From NCBI RefSeq assembly GCF_002798015.1, contig NZ_PGTZ01000008.1, positions 1 to 64,000 on the forward strand: a stretch of 64,000 nucleotides of DNA. Direction: 5' to 3'. The first letter of the stretch is position 1. Each line of letters starts with the position of its first letter. The DNA is from Luteimicrobium subarcticum. GTDB taxonomy: Bacteria; Actinomycetota; Actinomycetes; Actinomycetales; Cellulomonadaceae. The position numbers were made by a program, and so were the translations under genes. The notes under the pieces were generated by a model, which made no database searches, was not told where the DNA came from, and worked only from the letters and a program-made list of their open reading frames with translations. Positions 20,922-28,514 of the stretch are shown here, one piece after another.

Positions 20922-21598
20922 CGGCGTGCCTTCCTGGGGGTCGGGGTCGGGGTCGGGGTCGCGTGCGAGCCGGTGGCGGCCGCGGCGGAGGTCTGGCCGG
21001 TCGACGGCGGTGTGCGCCGCGCGGTGGTCCGGGCGGCGAGCACCCGTCCCTCGACGTGGTCGAGCCAGCGCATCTCGGCCTCGGTCTGGAAGATCAGCGC
21101 GTCCAGGACGAGTGTCCAGGCGAGGTCGGACCCGCCGGTGTCCGGGCTCTCGTGGCCCGAGCCGTCCGGCACGCCGCCCGCGGTGCGGTCCGGCCCGCGG
21201 CGCTTGAGCCGCGTGTAGTCCTGCAGGGCGCGCATCGACTCGGTGCGCTGCACCCGGACGATCGCCTCGACGTCGACGCCCGGGAGGGTGACGGCGAGGG
21301 CGAGCTTGATCGCGAGCTCGTCGCGGGCCGGGGCCCCGCGCTCGACGGGAGCGTGCCACCAGGCGCGGGCCTCGGTGCGGCCGCTGTCGGTGAGCTGGAA
21401 CCGCTCCGGCTCGTCCGACGACGTGGAGGGCAGCGGCTCGACCAGCCCGTCGCGCTGGAGGCGCTGGAGGGTGGTGTACGCCTGCCCGATGTTGAGCGGC
21501 CAGGTGCCGCCGGTGCGGCCCTCGAACTCCTGGCGCAGCTGGTACCCGTGCATCGGACCGGTGTCCAGCAGCGCGAGCATGGCTTGTCGGATCGACAT
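20918..21598 (-). CDS. PadR-family transcriptional regulator
   Basis: 226 residues. N-terminal PadR winged helix (MSIRQAMLALLDTGPMHGYQL through roughly residue 80) followed by the helical C-terminal domain (Vir_act_alpha_C type) used for dimerisation; the last 50 residues, with a PTPTPTP run, are disordered. PadR proteins often repress an adjacent exporter and are released by its drug or a phenolic ligand. The operon order (regulator first, coupled to the ATPase) and the two palindromes in its promoter point to autoregulation. ATG 21598 is chosen because the conserved PadR fold begins there; further upstream the frame reads through the operators. Confidence 0.88.
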   Translation of the reverse strand: MSIRQAMLALLDTGPMHGYQLRQEFEGRTGGTWPLNIGQAYTTLQRLQRDGLVEPLPSTSSDEPERFQLTDSGRTEARAWWHAPVERGAPARDELAIKLALAVTLPGVDVEAIVRVQRTESMRALQDYTRLKRRGPDRTAGGVPDGSGHESPDTGGSDLAWTLVLDALIFQTEAEMRWLDHVEGRVLAARTTARRTPPSTGQTSAAAATGSHATPTPTPTPRKARR

Positions 21599-21623
21599 CG
21601 TCCCCTGCTTCCTCGACGCTGTA

Positions 21624-21681
21624 GTTACCGGGTAAGTCCCGGCGACGTGCACATAGTTACCGAGTAACCATGTCGCGTCAA
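21624..21681 (-). promoter_or_regulatory. padR operon promoter with two palindromic operators
   Basis: On the coding strand TTGACG (21676-21681) and AACTAT/TAACTA (about 21653-21659) with a 16-17 bp spacer make the promoter. GTTAC-CGA-GTAAC (21656-21668) sits in the spacer and -10; a second copy, GTTAC-CGG-GTAAG, is at 21624-21636, just downstream of the expected transcript start. Centres are 32 bp apart, three helical turns, so two dimers would bind the same face. Repressor identity (the adjacent PadR) is inferred. Confidence 0.6.
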
Positions 21682-21705
21682 GCGCCGTCCGCGTGCGGAG
21701 ACGAC

Positions 21706-21738
21706 GACGGCCCACCTCCGCTGAGGAGGTGAGCCGTC
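21706..21738 (-). terminator. Hairpin after the 21.8-kb membrane-protein gene
   Basis: Arms 21706-21719 and 21725-21738 pair over 13 of 14 positions (GACGGC...CACCTCC with one mismatch) around a five-base loop. It separates the membrane-protein gene from the padR promoter. Confidence 0.6.
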
Positions 21739-21763
21739 GGGGGTGTGCGGCGAGCGGTGGGCG

Positions 21764-22330
21764 TCAGCTGCCCGGCGGGATGCTCGGCGGGTACTCCGGC
21801 CGGGCGGGCCGCACCGGCGCCGGAGGCGTGACCGGACGGATGGTCCGCGTCGCCACGCCGGCGAGCAGCGACCACGTCGCCACGCCCATCACGAAGTTCA
21901 CGAGAGCCGTGAGGATCGCGCGGTCGGTGTGGCTCGTCCATGCGAAGGGCAGCAACGTCACGAGGGCGATCGCCAGCACCATGATCCAGCCGAAGAACCG
22001 CTTCGGGCGCGGCGTCGACACGACGAGCAGCGCGAGCACCCCGGACGCCAGGAGAGCAAACAGGGCGCTGTCGATCGCGAAGGTCGCCGCGTGCGACCCC
22101 GAAGAGAACAGGTCCGGTGGCGGCACCATCGTCTGGTCGAACACGCCCTCGATGATGATCACGCCGATCAGCCCGACGAGCGCCGCGACGAGCGCCGTCG
22201 CCAACGCGCCCGCGACGAACCGTCCGGCGTCGAGGGTGAGCTTCGGGTCGAAGGGCTCGGTCGGGGTCGCCGGGGTGAAGTCGGACCCCGGGTCTTCCGG
22301 GACCTCGGCGGGCGGGTAGGGCTGGCTCAC
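21764..22330 (-). CDS. Small four-TM membrane protein (DUF6069-like)
   Basis: 188 residues. An acidic, Pro-rich 40-residue N-terminus is followed by four hydrophobic segments: FVAGALATALVAALVGLIGV, a central pair, and LTALVNFVMGVATWSLLAGV. The pattern and the VPPPDLFSSG loop resemble the actinobacterial DUF6069 family, which I name from memory without a search. GTG 22330 has GAGGAGGA upstream; upstream in-frame residues are atypical. Function unknown. It has its own terminator and lies between padR and cimA. Confidence 0.7.
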   Translation of the reverse strand: MSQPYPPAEVPEDPGSDFTPATPTEPFDPKLTLDAGRFVAGALATALVAALVGLIGVIIIEGVFDQTMVPPPDLFSSGSHAATFAIDSALFALLASGVLALLVVSTPRPKRFFGWIMVLAIALVTLLPFAWTSHTDRAILTALVNFVMGVATWSLLAGVATRTIRPVTPPAPVRPARPEYPPSIPPGS

Positions 22331-22483
22331 GGGCTCGTCCTCCTCGGTACGGCGCTGCTGGTGCGCCTCATCGTGCCGCTCGCGGCAGGTACCGGCACGC
22401 TGGACGGCCTCTTGTGCACGGTGCGCCCCGACGTGGCGGACGCGGCGCACCCCTCCTCACGGGTGTGCGCATCCTGGACGGGC

Positions 22484-22513
22484 GTGACAGCGACCCCGCT
22501 CGTGTGGCACCAT
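22484..22513 (+). promoter_or_regulatory. Promoter of the cimA leader transcript
   Basis: GTGACA (22484-22489), an 18-bp spacer and CACCAT (22508-22513) precede the leader-peptide GTG at 22520 by six bases. The leader transcript would therefore be leaderless at its 5' end, like many genes here, with the ribosome starting directly on the attenuator peptide. Confidence 0.45.
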
Positions 22514-22519
22514 CGCCGT

Positions 22520-22555
22520 GTGACCCACCCGGCTGCGGAGCTCATTCTCACCTAG
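22520..22555 (+). CDS. cimA leader peptide (11 codons, putative attenuator)
   Basis: GTG...TAG encodes MTHPAAELILT. The codons CTC-ATT-CTC give Leu-Ile-Leu directly before the stop; ATT is the AT-ending isoleucine codon, scarce in this DNA. The stop codon overlaps the first base of an 11-bp hairpin, which abuts a T-run terminator. CimA feeds the threonine-independent route to isoleucine, so sensing Ile (and Leu) charging makes sense. No ribosome binding site precedes it; a -10-like box suggests leaderless initiation. Interpretation as an attenuator is inference from sequence layout. Confidence 0.68.
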   Translation: MTHPAAELILT

Positions 22556-22583
22556 CGCGTTCGACACACCTCGTCGGACGCGC
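22555..22583 (+). other. Hairpin adjoining the cimA leader-peptide stop
   Basis: GCGCGTTCGAC (22555-22565) pairs with GTCGGACGCGC (22573-22583) over 11 positions with one G-T pair and a seven-base loop. It begins at the last base of the leader TAG and ends exactly where the terminator arm begins, so a stalled or terminating ribosome would decide its folding. Confidence 0.6.
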
Positions 22584-22613
22584 AGACCTCCCGCACCCCG
22601 GGGGGTCTTTTTG
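22584..22613 (+). terminator. T-run terminator / putative attenuator before cimA
   Basis: AGACCTCC (22584-22591) pairs with GGGGGTCT (about 22601-22608, one T-G pair), followed by five T. With the ilvB attenuator this is the only hairpin with a clear T-run found in the window. It lies about 210 bases before cimA and 28 bases after the leader peptide. Confidence 0.7.
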
Positions 22614-22615
22614 TT

Positions 22616-22822
22616 GCCGGACCCACCACCGTCCGGCGCTGAGACTGACTCACCGGTCGTGACCCGACCGGGACAGATCGCCTGGGCCACGTCGTCGGGC
22701 TCGCCCGCACCAGCACGGTGCGGGCGGGCCGACGAGATGCCGCACCACCCGCCGCTCCGTGCGGCGACAGCCCCCGATCGTCGTGGCCCGGGCCGGCCCG
22801 GCGCTGAGAAAAGAGCACTCCG
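22616..22822 (+). other. Structured 5' region of cimA
   Basis: About 200 bases between the T-run and cimA. It contains a GCCGGAC/GTCCGGC hairpin (22616-22637), a TGAG-N5-CTCA palindrome (22640-22652) and a strong two-part stem (TCGTCGG/CCGACGA outside, GCCCGCACC/GGTGCGGGC inside, 22692-22735). No reading frame of note. The cimA ATG has only a weak purine stretch (GAGAAAAGAG). The stems may continue the attenuator fold or control translation. Confidence 0.4.
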
Positions 22823-24412
22823 ATGACCTTCCACGTCTACGACACCACCCTGCGCGACGGCGCGCAGCAGGAGGGCATGAACCTCTCCGTCGCGGACAAG
22901 CTCGCGATCGCCCCCCTGCTCGACGAGCTGGGTGTCGGATTCATCGAGGGCGGCTGGCCGGGCGCGGTGCCGAAGGACACGGAGTTCTTCAAGCGGGCGG
23001 CCAAGGAGCTCGAGCTGAAGAACGCGGTGCTCGCCGCGTTCGGCGCGACCCGCAAGGCCGGCGTCCGCGCCGTCGACGACGCGCAGGTGCGCGCGCTGCT
23101 CGACTCCGAGGCGCCCGTCGTGACGCTGGTCGCGAAGAGCGACATCCGGCACGCCGAGCGGGCCCTGCGCACCACGGGTGAGGAGAACCTCGCCATGATC
23201 ACCGACACGATCGAGCTGCTCGTGCGCGAGGGCCGCCGCGTCGTCCTCGACGCCGAGCACTTCTTCGACGGCTACCGCTTCGACGCCGACTACTCGCTGC
23301 AGGCGGTCCTCGCGGCGTTCGGCGCCGGCGCCGAGGTCGTCGCGCTCTGCGACACGAACGGCGGGATGGTCCCGCGCCGGGTGACCGAGATCGTCGAGGC
23401 CGTGCGCGGTGCCGTCGGTCCCGACGCGATCCTCGGGATGCACGCCCACAACGACTCCGGCTGCGCCGTCGCGAACACGCTCGCCGCCGTCGACGCGTCC
23501 GTGGCGCACGTCCAGGGCACGGTCAACGGCTACGGCGAGCGGACCGGCAACGCCGACCTGCTCACGATCCTCGCGAACGTCGAGCTCAAGGAGGGCCGCC
23601 GGCTCCTCGCAGGGGACGGCCTGCGTGACGCGACCCGCATCTCGCACGCCATCAGCGAGATCACGAACATCAGCCCGTTCGCGCGCCAGCCCTACGTGGG
23701 CGTGAGCGCCTTCGCGCACAAGGCCGGCATCCACGCGAGCGCGATCAAGGTCGACCCCGACCTCTACCAGCACATCGACCCCGTGCTCGTCGGCAACGAC
23801 ATGCGCATGCTGGTCTCCGACATGGCGGGGCGCGCGTCCATCGAGCTCAAGGGCCGCGAGCTGGGCTTCGACCTCGCGGGCCAGGGCGAGCTCCTGTCGC
23901 GCGTGACGCACCGCGTCAAGGACGCCGAGGCGCAGGGGTACACCTACGACGCCGCCGACGCGTCGTTCGAGCTGCTGCTCCGCGAGGAGATCGACGGCCA
24001 GCGTCCCGGCTACTTCCGGGTCGAGTCCTGGCGGACCATCGTCGAGCGCAACGGCGGCCGCGGAACCGCGGCCACGGCCGAGGCGACGGTCAAGCTGCAT
24101 GCCGGCGGCGAGCGCCAGGTCTCGACCGGCGAGGGCAACGGCCCGGTGAACGCGCTCGACCACGCGCTGCGGCAGGCCCTCGTCCGCGTCTACCCGGAGA
24201 TCGAGGAGTTCGACCTCATCGACTTCAAGGTCCGCATCCTCGACCAGGAGCACGGCACCGACGCGACGACCCGCGTGCTCATCGAGACCACGGACGGCCA
24301 GACGTCCTGGTCGACCGTCGGCGTCGGCCCGAACCTCATCGAGGCCGCCTGGGAGGCGCTCACCGACTCCGCGATCTACGGCCTGCTGCACGCCGGCGTC
24401 GCGCCGCGCTGA
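22823..24412 (+). CDS. cimA: Citramalate synthase
   Basis: 529 residues. Condenses pyruvate and acetyl-CoA to (R)-citramalate, feeding 2-ketobutyrate and isoleucine without threonine. Catalytic TIM barrel: LRDGAQQEGMN near residue 11, metal ligands HAHND, and the NGYGERTGNADL signature that separates CimA from LeuA. C-terminal 140 residues (from about 390: GYFRVESW...) are the LeuA-type allosteric dimer domain that binds the end product. Full length. Opposite to and almost touching the next gene: TGACGGACGTCA at 24410-24421 is a palindrome spanning both stops. Confidence 0.95.
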   Translation: MTFHVYDTTLRDGAQQEGMNLSVADKLAIAPLLDELGVGFIEGGWPGAVPKDTEFFKRAAKELELKNAVLAAFGATRKAGVRAVDDAQVRALLDSEAPVVTLVAKSDIRHAERALRTTGEENLAMITDTIELLVREGRRVVLDAEHFFDGYRFDADYSLQAVLAAFGAGAEVVALCDTNGGMVPRRVTEIVEAVRGAVGPDAILGMHAHNDSGCAVANTLAAVDASVAHVQGTVNGYGERTGNADLLTILANVELKEGRRLLAGDGLRDATRISHAISEITNISPFARQPYVGVSAFAHKAGIHASAIKVDPDLYQHIDPVLVGNDMRMLVSDMAGRASIELKGRELGFDLAGQGELLSRVTHRVKDAEAQGYTYDAADASFELLLREEIDGQRPGYFRVESWRTIVERNGGRGTAATAEATVKLHAGGERQVSTGEGNGPVNALDHALRQALVRVYPEIEEFDLIDFKVRILDQEHGTDATTRVLIETTDGQTSWSTVGVGPNLIEAAWEALTDSAIYGLLHAGVAPR

Positions 24413-24418
24413 CGGACG

Positions 24419-25093
24419 TCAGGCGGCCGACCACCCGAAGGTCACGCGAGACCCGGCCAGCTGGTCGCTCATCGCGTTCAGCGTCTGCTCCGTCAGCGGA
24501 CCGACGGCCGCGCCGGGCTCGTGACCGAGGTGCAGCGCGACGCGCACCGGGTACGACGTGCCCGCCGCCGCCGGCACGATGCCCTTGACCTTGTCGGTCG
24601 TCACTGCGCGGAGCGTCGCCTGGACCAGGCCACGCACCTCCGCACGGGTCGACTCGTCGTCCGAGCCGACGTGCGCGACGAGGTCGACACGGAGGATCCC
24701 GGCCTCGTCGTCCCACACGGGTGCCGCGCCGCCGCGCGGGTACGTGACGACCCCGAGCGGTGCGACGCCCTGGAGCCTGCCCGTGAGATCCTCGGCCTCG
24801 TGGCGGGTGTACGGGCCGAAGTCGTCGTCGCACAGCGCGACCTCGAGCCGCACCGACGCACCGGAAGCCCCCTCGGGCATCGAGTGCCCGAACGCGCCCT
24901 CCTGCACGCCCCGGACGACACCCAGCACTAGGTCGGACAAGGCCTCGGCGGTCTCGCGGTCCTCGTCGGCGGCCTCGTCGAGGGACGCGCGCAGCACGAC
25001 CTCGTTCGTGGACGCGCGCCACGTCTCGGTGACGTCGTCGGGGACGGGGGGCAGCTCTGTCGCGGCCTCACGCCGGGCGAACGGGTTCTTCAT
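24419..25093 (-). CDS. Conserved hypothetical cytosolic protein
   Basis: 224 residues, no signal peptide or membrane segment. Acidic, with alternating hydrophobic stretches suggesting an alpha/beta fold and a Cys-poor composition. MKNPFARREA at the start; toward the C-terminus YPVRVALHLGHEPG and LTEQTLNAMSDQLAGSRVTFGWSAA. I do not recognise the family. A -10-like CACCCT (plus-strand 25100-25105) six bases before ATG 25093 suggests a leaderless message. It is a single-gene unit facing cimA and diverging from the lipoate ligase. Confidence 0.7.
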   Translation of the reverse strand: MKNPFARREAATELPPVPDDVTETWRASTNEVVLRASLDEAADEDRETAEALSDLVLGVVRGVQEGAFGHSMPEGASGASVRLEVALCDDDFGPYTRHEAEDLTGRLQGVAPLGVVTYPRGGAAPVWDDEAGILRVDLVAHVGSDDESTRAEVRGLVQATLRAVTTDKVKGIVPAAAGTSYPVRVALHLGHEPGAAVGPLTEQTLNAMSDQLAGSRVTFGWSAA

Positions 25094-25253
25094 GCGCCCA
25101 GGGTGGCACACGCCACGTCCTGTCCCGGAATCGTCCGGCACCGGGCGCCGTTCCACCTGACGGTGCCCCGTGTCACGGCGGCGCCGCGTCCCGCCCGAAC
25201 CGCGGGACCCCGACGAACCGGGTCCGGTCGGGCCCGCAGGACGGAGCGCACAG

Positions 25254-26324
25254 GTGCGAGGCGAGTACAAGGTCCCGGGCGGCAAGCTGGTCGCGGTCGA
25301 CGTCGAGGTGCGGTCGGGTGACGACGGTGACGTGCTCGCGGCCGCCGCGGTGAGCGGCGACTTCTTCCTCGAGCCCGACGACGCGCTCGAGCTCATCGAC
25401 GCGGCCCTCGTCGGCCGCTCGGCGCAGGCCGGGGTTGCCGAGCTGGCGGACGCCGTCCGCGGCGCCCTCGCCGCGGCGCCGTTCGAGGTCACGATGGTCG
25501 GCTTCGACGCCGAGTCGGTGGCCATCGCCGTGCGCCGCGCGCTCGGGCACGCGTCCGGCTGGCACGACCACGTGTTCGAGGTCGTGCACGAGGGGCCGCA
25601 GAACCCCGCGATGCACATGGCGCTCGACCAGGCGCTCGCGGAGAGCGTCGGGCGCGGCGAGCGCCGGCCCACGCTGCGCATCTGGGAGTGGGGCGCGCCG
25701 GCCGTCGTCATCGGGTCGTTCCAGTCGCTGCGCAACGAGGTCGACGCCGAGGGCGCCGCGAAGCACGGCATCGAGGTCGTGCGCCGCGTCTCCGGCGGCG
25801 GCGCGATGTTCATCGAGCCCGGCAACACGATCACGTACTCGCTCACCGTCCCGTCGTCGCTCGTCGAGGGGCTCAGCTTCGAGCGCTCCTACGCGTTCCT
25901 GGACGACTGGGTGCTGGGCGCCCTGCGCGACGTCGGCGTCGAGGCGACCTACCAGCCCCTCAACGACATCGCGTCGCCCGCCGGCAAGATCGCCGGTGCC
26001 GCGCAGAAGCGCATGGCCGACGGCACCGTCCTGCACCACGTCACCATGGCGTACGACATCGACGCCGACAAGATGCTCGAGGTGCTGCGGATCGGGCGCG
26101 AGAAGCTGTCCGACAAGGGCACCAAGAGCGCCAACAAGCGCGTCGACCCCGTGCGGTCGCAGACCGGCATGTCCCGCGCGGACGTCATCGAGGCGTTCAA
26201 GAAGCACTTCGCGGGCCGCTACGACGTCGTCGAGGGGCACGTCACCGACGCCGAGCGGGCGCGCGCGGAAGAGCTCGTCGCCACCAAGTTCGGCACGCCG
26301 GAGTGGACCGCGCGGGTGCCGTGA
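25254..26324 (+). CDS. lplA: Lipoate-protein ligase family protein
   Basis: 356 residues from GTG 25254. An N-terminal roughly 90-residue accessory domain (MRGEYKVPGGKLVAVDV..., SGDFFLEPDDALELIDAAL) precedes the biotin/lipoate ligase fold with RRVSGGGAMF and the lysine motif SPAGKIAGAAQKR. It attaches lipoate or transfers octanoyl groups to E2/GcvH proteins. Joining the accessory domain in front of the catalytic domain is normal in actinobacteria. I chose 25254 because MRGEYKVPGGKL is the family start and GGACGGAG lies upstream; a GTG at 25170 would add 28 Arg/Pro-rich residues. Confidence 0.87.
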   Translation: MRGEYKVPGGKLVAVDVEVRSGDDGDVLAAAAVSGDFFLEPDDALELIDAALVGRSAQAGVAELADAVRGALAAAPFEVTMVGFDAESVAIAVRRALGHASGWHDHVFEVVHEGPQNPAMHMALDQALAESVGRGERRPTLRIWEWGAPAVVIGSFQSLRNEVDAEGAAKHGIEVVRRVSGGGAMFIEPGNTITYSLTVPSSLVEGLSFERSYAFLDDWVLGALRDVGVEATYQPLNDIASPAGKIAGAAQKRMADGTVLHHVTMAYDIDADKMLEVLRIGREKLSDKGTKSANKRVDPVRSQTGMSRADVIEAFKKHFAGRYDVVEGHVTDAERARAEELVATKFGTPEWTARVP

Positions 26325-26338
26325 CCCGGCACCTCCAC

Positions 26339-26371
26339 TAGCGTTCGACCCGGGGCCGTTCGGCCCGGGGC
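26339..26371 (+). promoter_or_regulatory. -10 box and leader hairpin before the aquaporin gene
   Basis: TAGCGT (26339-26344) could serve as -10 for a transcript starting near 26351. A CCCGG[G]GCCG-TT-CGGCCCGGG hairpin (about 26349-26369) then follows; it may equally be the terminator of lplA. The aquaporin ribosome binding site is GGGGGAGG. Confidence 0.4.
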
Positions 26372-26416
26372 ACCTCCCCGCGCGGACGGCCGGCCGCACG
26401 GGGACGGGGGAGGCGC

Positions 26417-27151
26417 ATGGACGAGTACTCGTTCGCCGTGAAGATGACGTGCGAGTTCATCGGCACCGCGATCCTCGTGATCCTCGGCAACGGGACCGTC
26501 GCGAACGTCCACCTGCGCGGGTCCAAGGGGTACCACGCCGGCTGGAGCCTCATCGCGATGGGCTACGGCCTCGGCGTCATGATCCCCGTGATGATGTTCG
26601 CGGGGATCTCCGGTGCGCAGATCAACCCGGCCATGACCGTCGGGCTGGCGGCGCTGGGGCACCAGTCGTGGTCGGTCGTGCCGGGGTACGTCCTGGCGCA
26701 GATGCTCGGAGCGGTCGCGGGTCAGTGCGCCATCGTCACGACGCACAAGCCGTACTACGACAAGACCGAGGACCCCGAGGACATCCTCTCGACGTTCTCG
26801 ACCATCAACGCCGCGCACTCGCGCTGGAACGGGTTCGCGAACGAGTTCCTCGGCACCATGATCCTGACCTCCGCGGCGCTCGCGATCCTGGGCAGCCCCG
26901 GCTTCGCGCACGAGTCGGGTGCGGCGAGCATCGGCGTCGGCTTCCTCGTGTGGGGGCTTGTCGCGGGGCTCGGCGGCCCGACCGGCCCCGCTCTCAACCC
27001 TGCGCGCGACCTCGGTCCGCGCATCGTGCACGCCGTGCTGCCCCTGCGGAACAAGGGCGGCTCCGAGTGGGACTACGCGTGGGTGCCGGTCGTCGCGCCG
27101 CTCGCGGGCGGCCTCACGGGGGTCGCCGGCTACACCTGGCTGCTCGGCTGA
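26417..27151 (+). CDS. glpF: MIP-family channel (aquaglyceroporin, GlpF-like)
   Basis: 244 residues with six hydrophobic segments and two re-entrant half-helices carrying the NPA boxes INPAMTVGLA and LNPARDLGPR. The Asp-Leu-Gly-Pro-Arg sequence after the second NPA is the glycerol-facilitator hallmark (aquaporins have other residues there). It passively conducts glycerol or other small polyols and water. No glycerol kinase or glpD lies nearby, so the physiological solute is not settled. ATG with strong GGGGGAGG. Monocistronic between lplA and the convergent YggS gene. Confidence 0.88.
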   Translation: MDEYSFAVKMTCEFIGTAILVILGNGTVANVHLRGSKGYHAGWSLIAMGYGLGVMIPVMMFAGISGAQINPAMTVGLAALGHQSWSVVPGYVLAQMLGAVAGQCAIVTTHKPYYDKTEDPEDILSTFSTINAAHSRWNGFANEFLGTMILTSAALAILGSPGFAHESGAASIGVGFLVWGLVAGLGGPTGPALNPARDLGPRIVHAVLPLRNKGGSEWDYAWVPVVAPLAGGLTGVAGYTWLLG

Positions 27152-27170
27152 GCCGTCGGACGCGGCGTCC

Positions 27171-27959
27171 TCAGGCGCGACGCGCGCCGAACACCGCCGT
27201 GCCGACCCGCACGATCGTCGCGCCCTCGGCGACGGCGAGCTCCAGGTCACCGCTCATCCCCATCGACAGCTCGCGCGCGGACGACGTGCCCGCCGCCTGA
27301 CCCGCCACGTCGTCGCGCAGGTCGCGGAGCTGGGCGAACCCGTGGCGCACCGTGGCGTCGTCGTTCGTGCGCGCGCCGATCGTCATGAAGCCCGTGAGGT
27401 GGATCGCGGGCAGCGCCGCGACGGCCAGCGCGAGATCGGCGGCCGCTGCGGGACGGACCCCGGACTTCGTCGCCTCCCCGGACACGTTGACCTGCACCAT
27501 GACGTCCAGGTCGTCCCCTCGTTCGAGCGCCCGCGCCGAGAGCCGCTCGGCCAGCGCGAGCGAGTCGACCGTCTCGACGCAGGCGCACGACCGGAGCGCC
27601 GCCCCCACCTTGTTGCGCTGGAGCGGTCCGATGAGATGGACCTCCAGGGCACCCCGCTCGACGAGGTCCGCGAGACCCGGCGCCTTGGACTTGAGCTCCT
27701 GCACGCGGTTCTCACCCACGAGGTCGACGCCCGCCGCCACCGCGGCGCGCACCGCCGCGACGGGCTGCGTCTTCGTCGCGACGAGCAGGCGGACCGACGC
27801 GGGGTCGCGTCCCGCGTCGGCGGCCGCCCGCGCGATCCGGTCCCGGACGCGCGCCACGTTGTCGGCGACCCTGCGTCCGAGCTCGTCGTCCGCGGTGGGC
27901 ACCCGCCCGTCTGTGGCGGGTGCCTGGTCGAGCGGGGTCACGGGCGCGTCGTCGAGCAT
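27171..27959 (-). CDS. YggS/PROSC-type pyridoxal-phosphate homeostasis protein
   Basis: 262 residues. Single PLP-binding barrel with the lysine in LLVATKTQP and the phosphate-binding GMSGDLELAVAEGATIVRVGTAVFG near the end. Such proteins buffer PLP and affect amino-acid pools, including Ile/Val metabolism in E. coli yggS mutants (established), a possible functional link to the rest of this window. In many bacteria yggS sits in the dcw cluster; here it is alone. -10 TAGACT (plus 27966-27971 as AGTCTA) lies six bases before the ATG: leaderless, back to back with the yccF promoter. Confidence 0.92.
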   Translation of the reverse strand: MLDDAPVTPLDQAPATDGRVPTADDELGRRVADNVARVRDRIARAAADAGRDPASVRLLVATKTQPVAAVRAAVAAGVDLVGENRVQELKSKAPGLADLVERGALEVHLIGPLQRNKVGAALRSCACVETVDSLALAERLSARALERGDDLDVMVQVNVSGEATKSGVRPAAAADLALAVAALPAIHLTGFMTIGARTNDDATVRHGFAQLRDLRDDVAGQAAGTSSARELSMGMSGDLELAVAEGATIVRVGTAVFGARRA

Positions 27960-28032
27960 GGGCCGAGTCTAGGTCGGCGCGCCGATCCTGCTCGCGCGGG
28001 CGAGCGGGGCGCGGTACGTCGACAATGGCGGG

Positions 28033-28464
28033 ATGAAGGCGATCCTCAACGTGATCTGGCTCGTGCTCGCAGGGTTCTGGATGGCGCTCGCGTACGTCCT
28101 GGTCGGGATCGTGTGCTTCCTGCTGTTCTTCCTGGTCGTCACGATCCCGTTCGGCATCGCGTCGTTCCGCAACGCGGGCTACGCGCTGTGGCCGTTCGGC
28201 CGCACGATCGTCGACAAGCCCACCGCGGGCGTGGGGTCCGTGATCGGGAACGTCCTGTGGATCCTGTTGTTCGGGTGGTGGCTCGCCCTCGGTCACATCG
28301 CGACCGGCATCGCCCTGTGCGTGACGATCATCGGCATCCCGCTCGGGCTCGCGAGCTTCAAGATGGTGCCGATCTCGCTCGTCCCGCTCGGCAAGGACAT
28401 CGTGAGCACCGACTCCGTGCGGGCGCGGGGCGCCGCCTACCCGGCTCCGTACCCGCCGCAGTAG
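28033..28464 (+). CDS. yccF: YccF-domain inner-membrane protein
   Basis: 143 residues with two copies of the YccF (DUF307) repeat: paired TMs ending in FFLVVTIPFGIASFRNAGYALWPFG and IIGIPLGLASFKMVPISLVPLG. Short Pro-rich C-terminal tail. Function unknown; E. coli YccF is an inner-membrane protein. GACAAT at 28021-28026 six bases before ATG implies a leaderless transcript. Followed by a bidirectional hairpin facing ybaK. Confidence 0.9.
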   Translation: MKAILNVIWLVLAGFWMALAYVLVGIVCFLLFFLVVTIPFGIASFRNAGYALWPFGRTIVDKPTAGVGSVIGNVLWILLFGWWLALGHIATGIALCVTIIGIPLGLASFKMVPISLVPLGKDIVSTDSVRARGAAYPAPYPPQ

Positions 28465-28470
28465 CGCGCG

Positions 28471-28490
28471 CGACGGCCGAGGAGCCGTCG
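28471..28490. terminator. Convergent terminator yccF / ybaK
   Basis: CGACGGC (28471-28477) and GCCGTCG (28484-28490) with a six-base loop, between converging genes. Confidence 0.6.
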
Positions 28491-28514
28491 TCGGCGCGGC
28501 ACCGCGCGATCCGG

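Noticed and set aside
17242-22330. Horizontally acquired resistance island
   Set aside because: The padR-ABC-permease operon has base composition and codon use like its neighbours, no flanking repeats, integrase or tRNA junction.
22520-22822. T-box riboswitch before cimA
   Set aside because: No specifier loop, no T-box sequence (TGGNACC) and no AG-box seen; the peptide frame plus terminator explains the layout better.
25170-25253. GTG 25170 as lipoate ligase start
   Set aside because: The added 28 residues are Arg/Pro-rich and lack a ribosome binding site; GTG 25254 begins the conserved domain with a purine-rich site.
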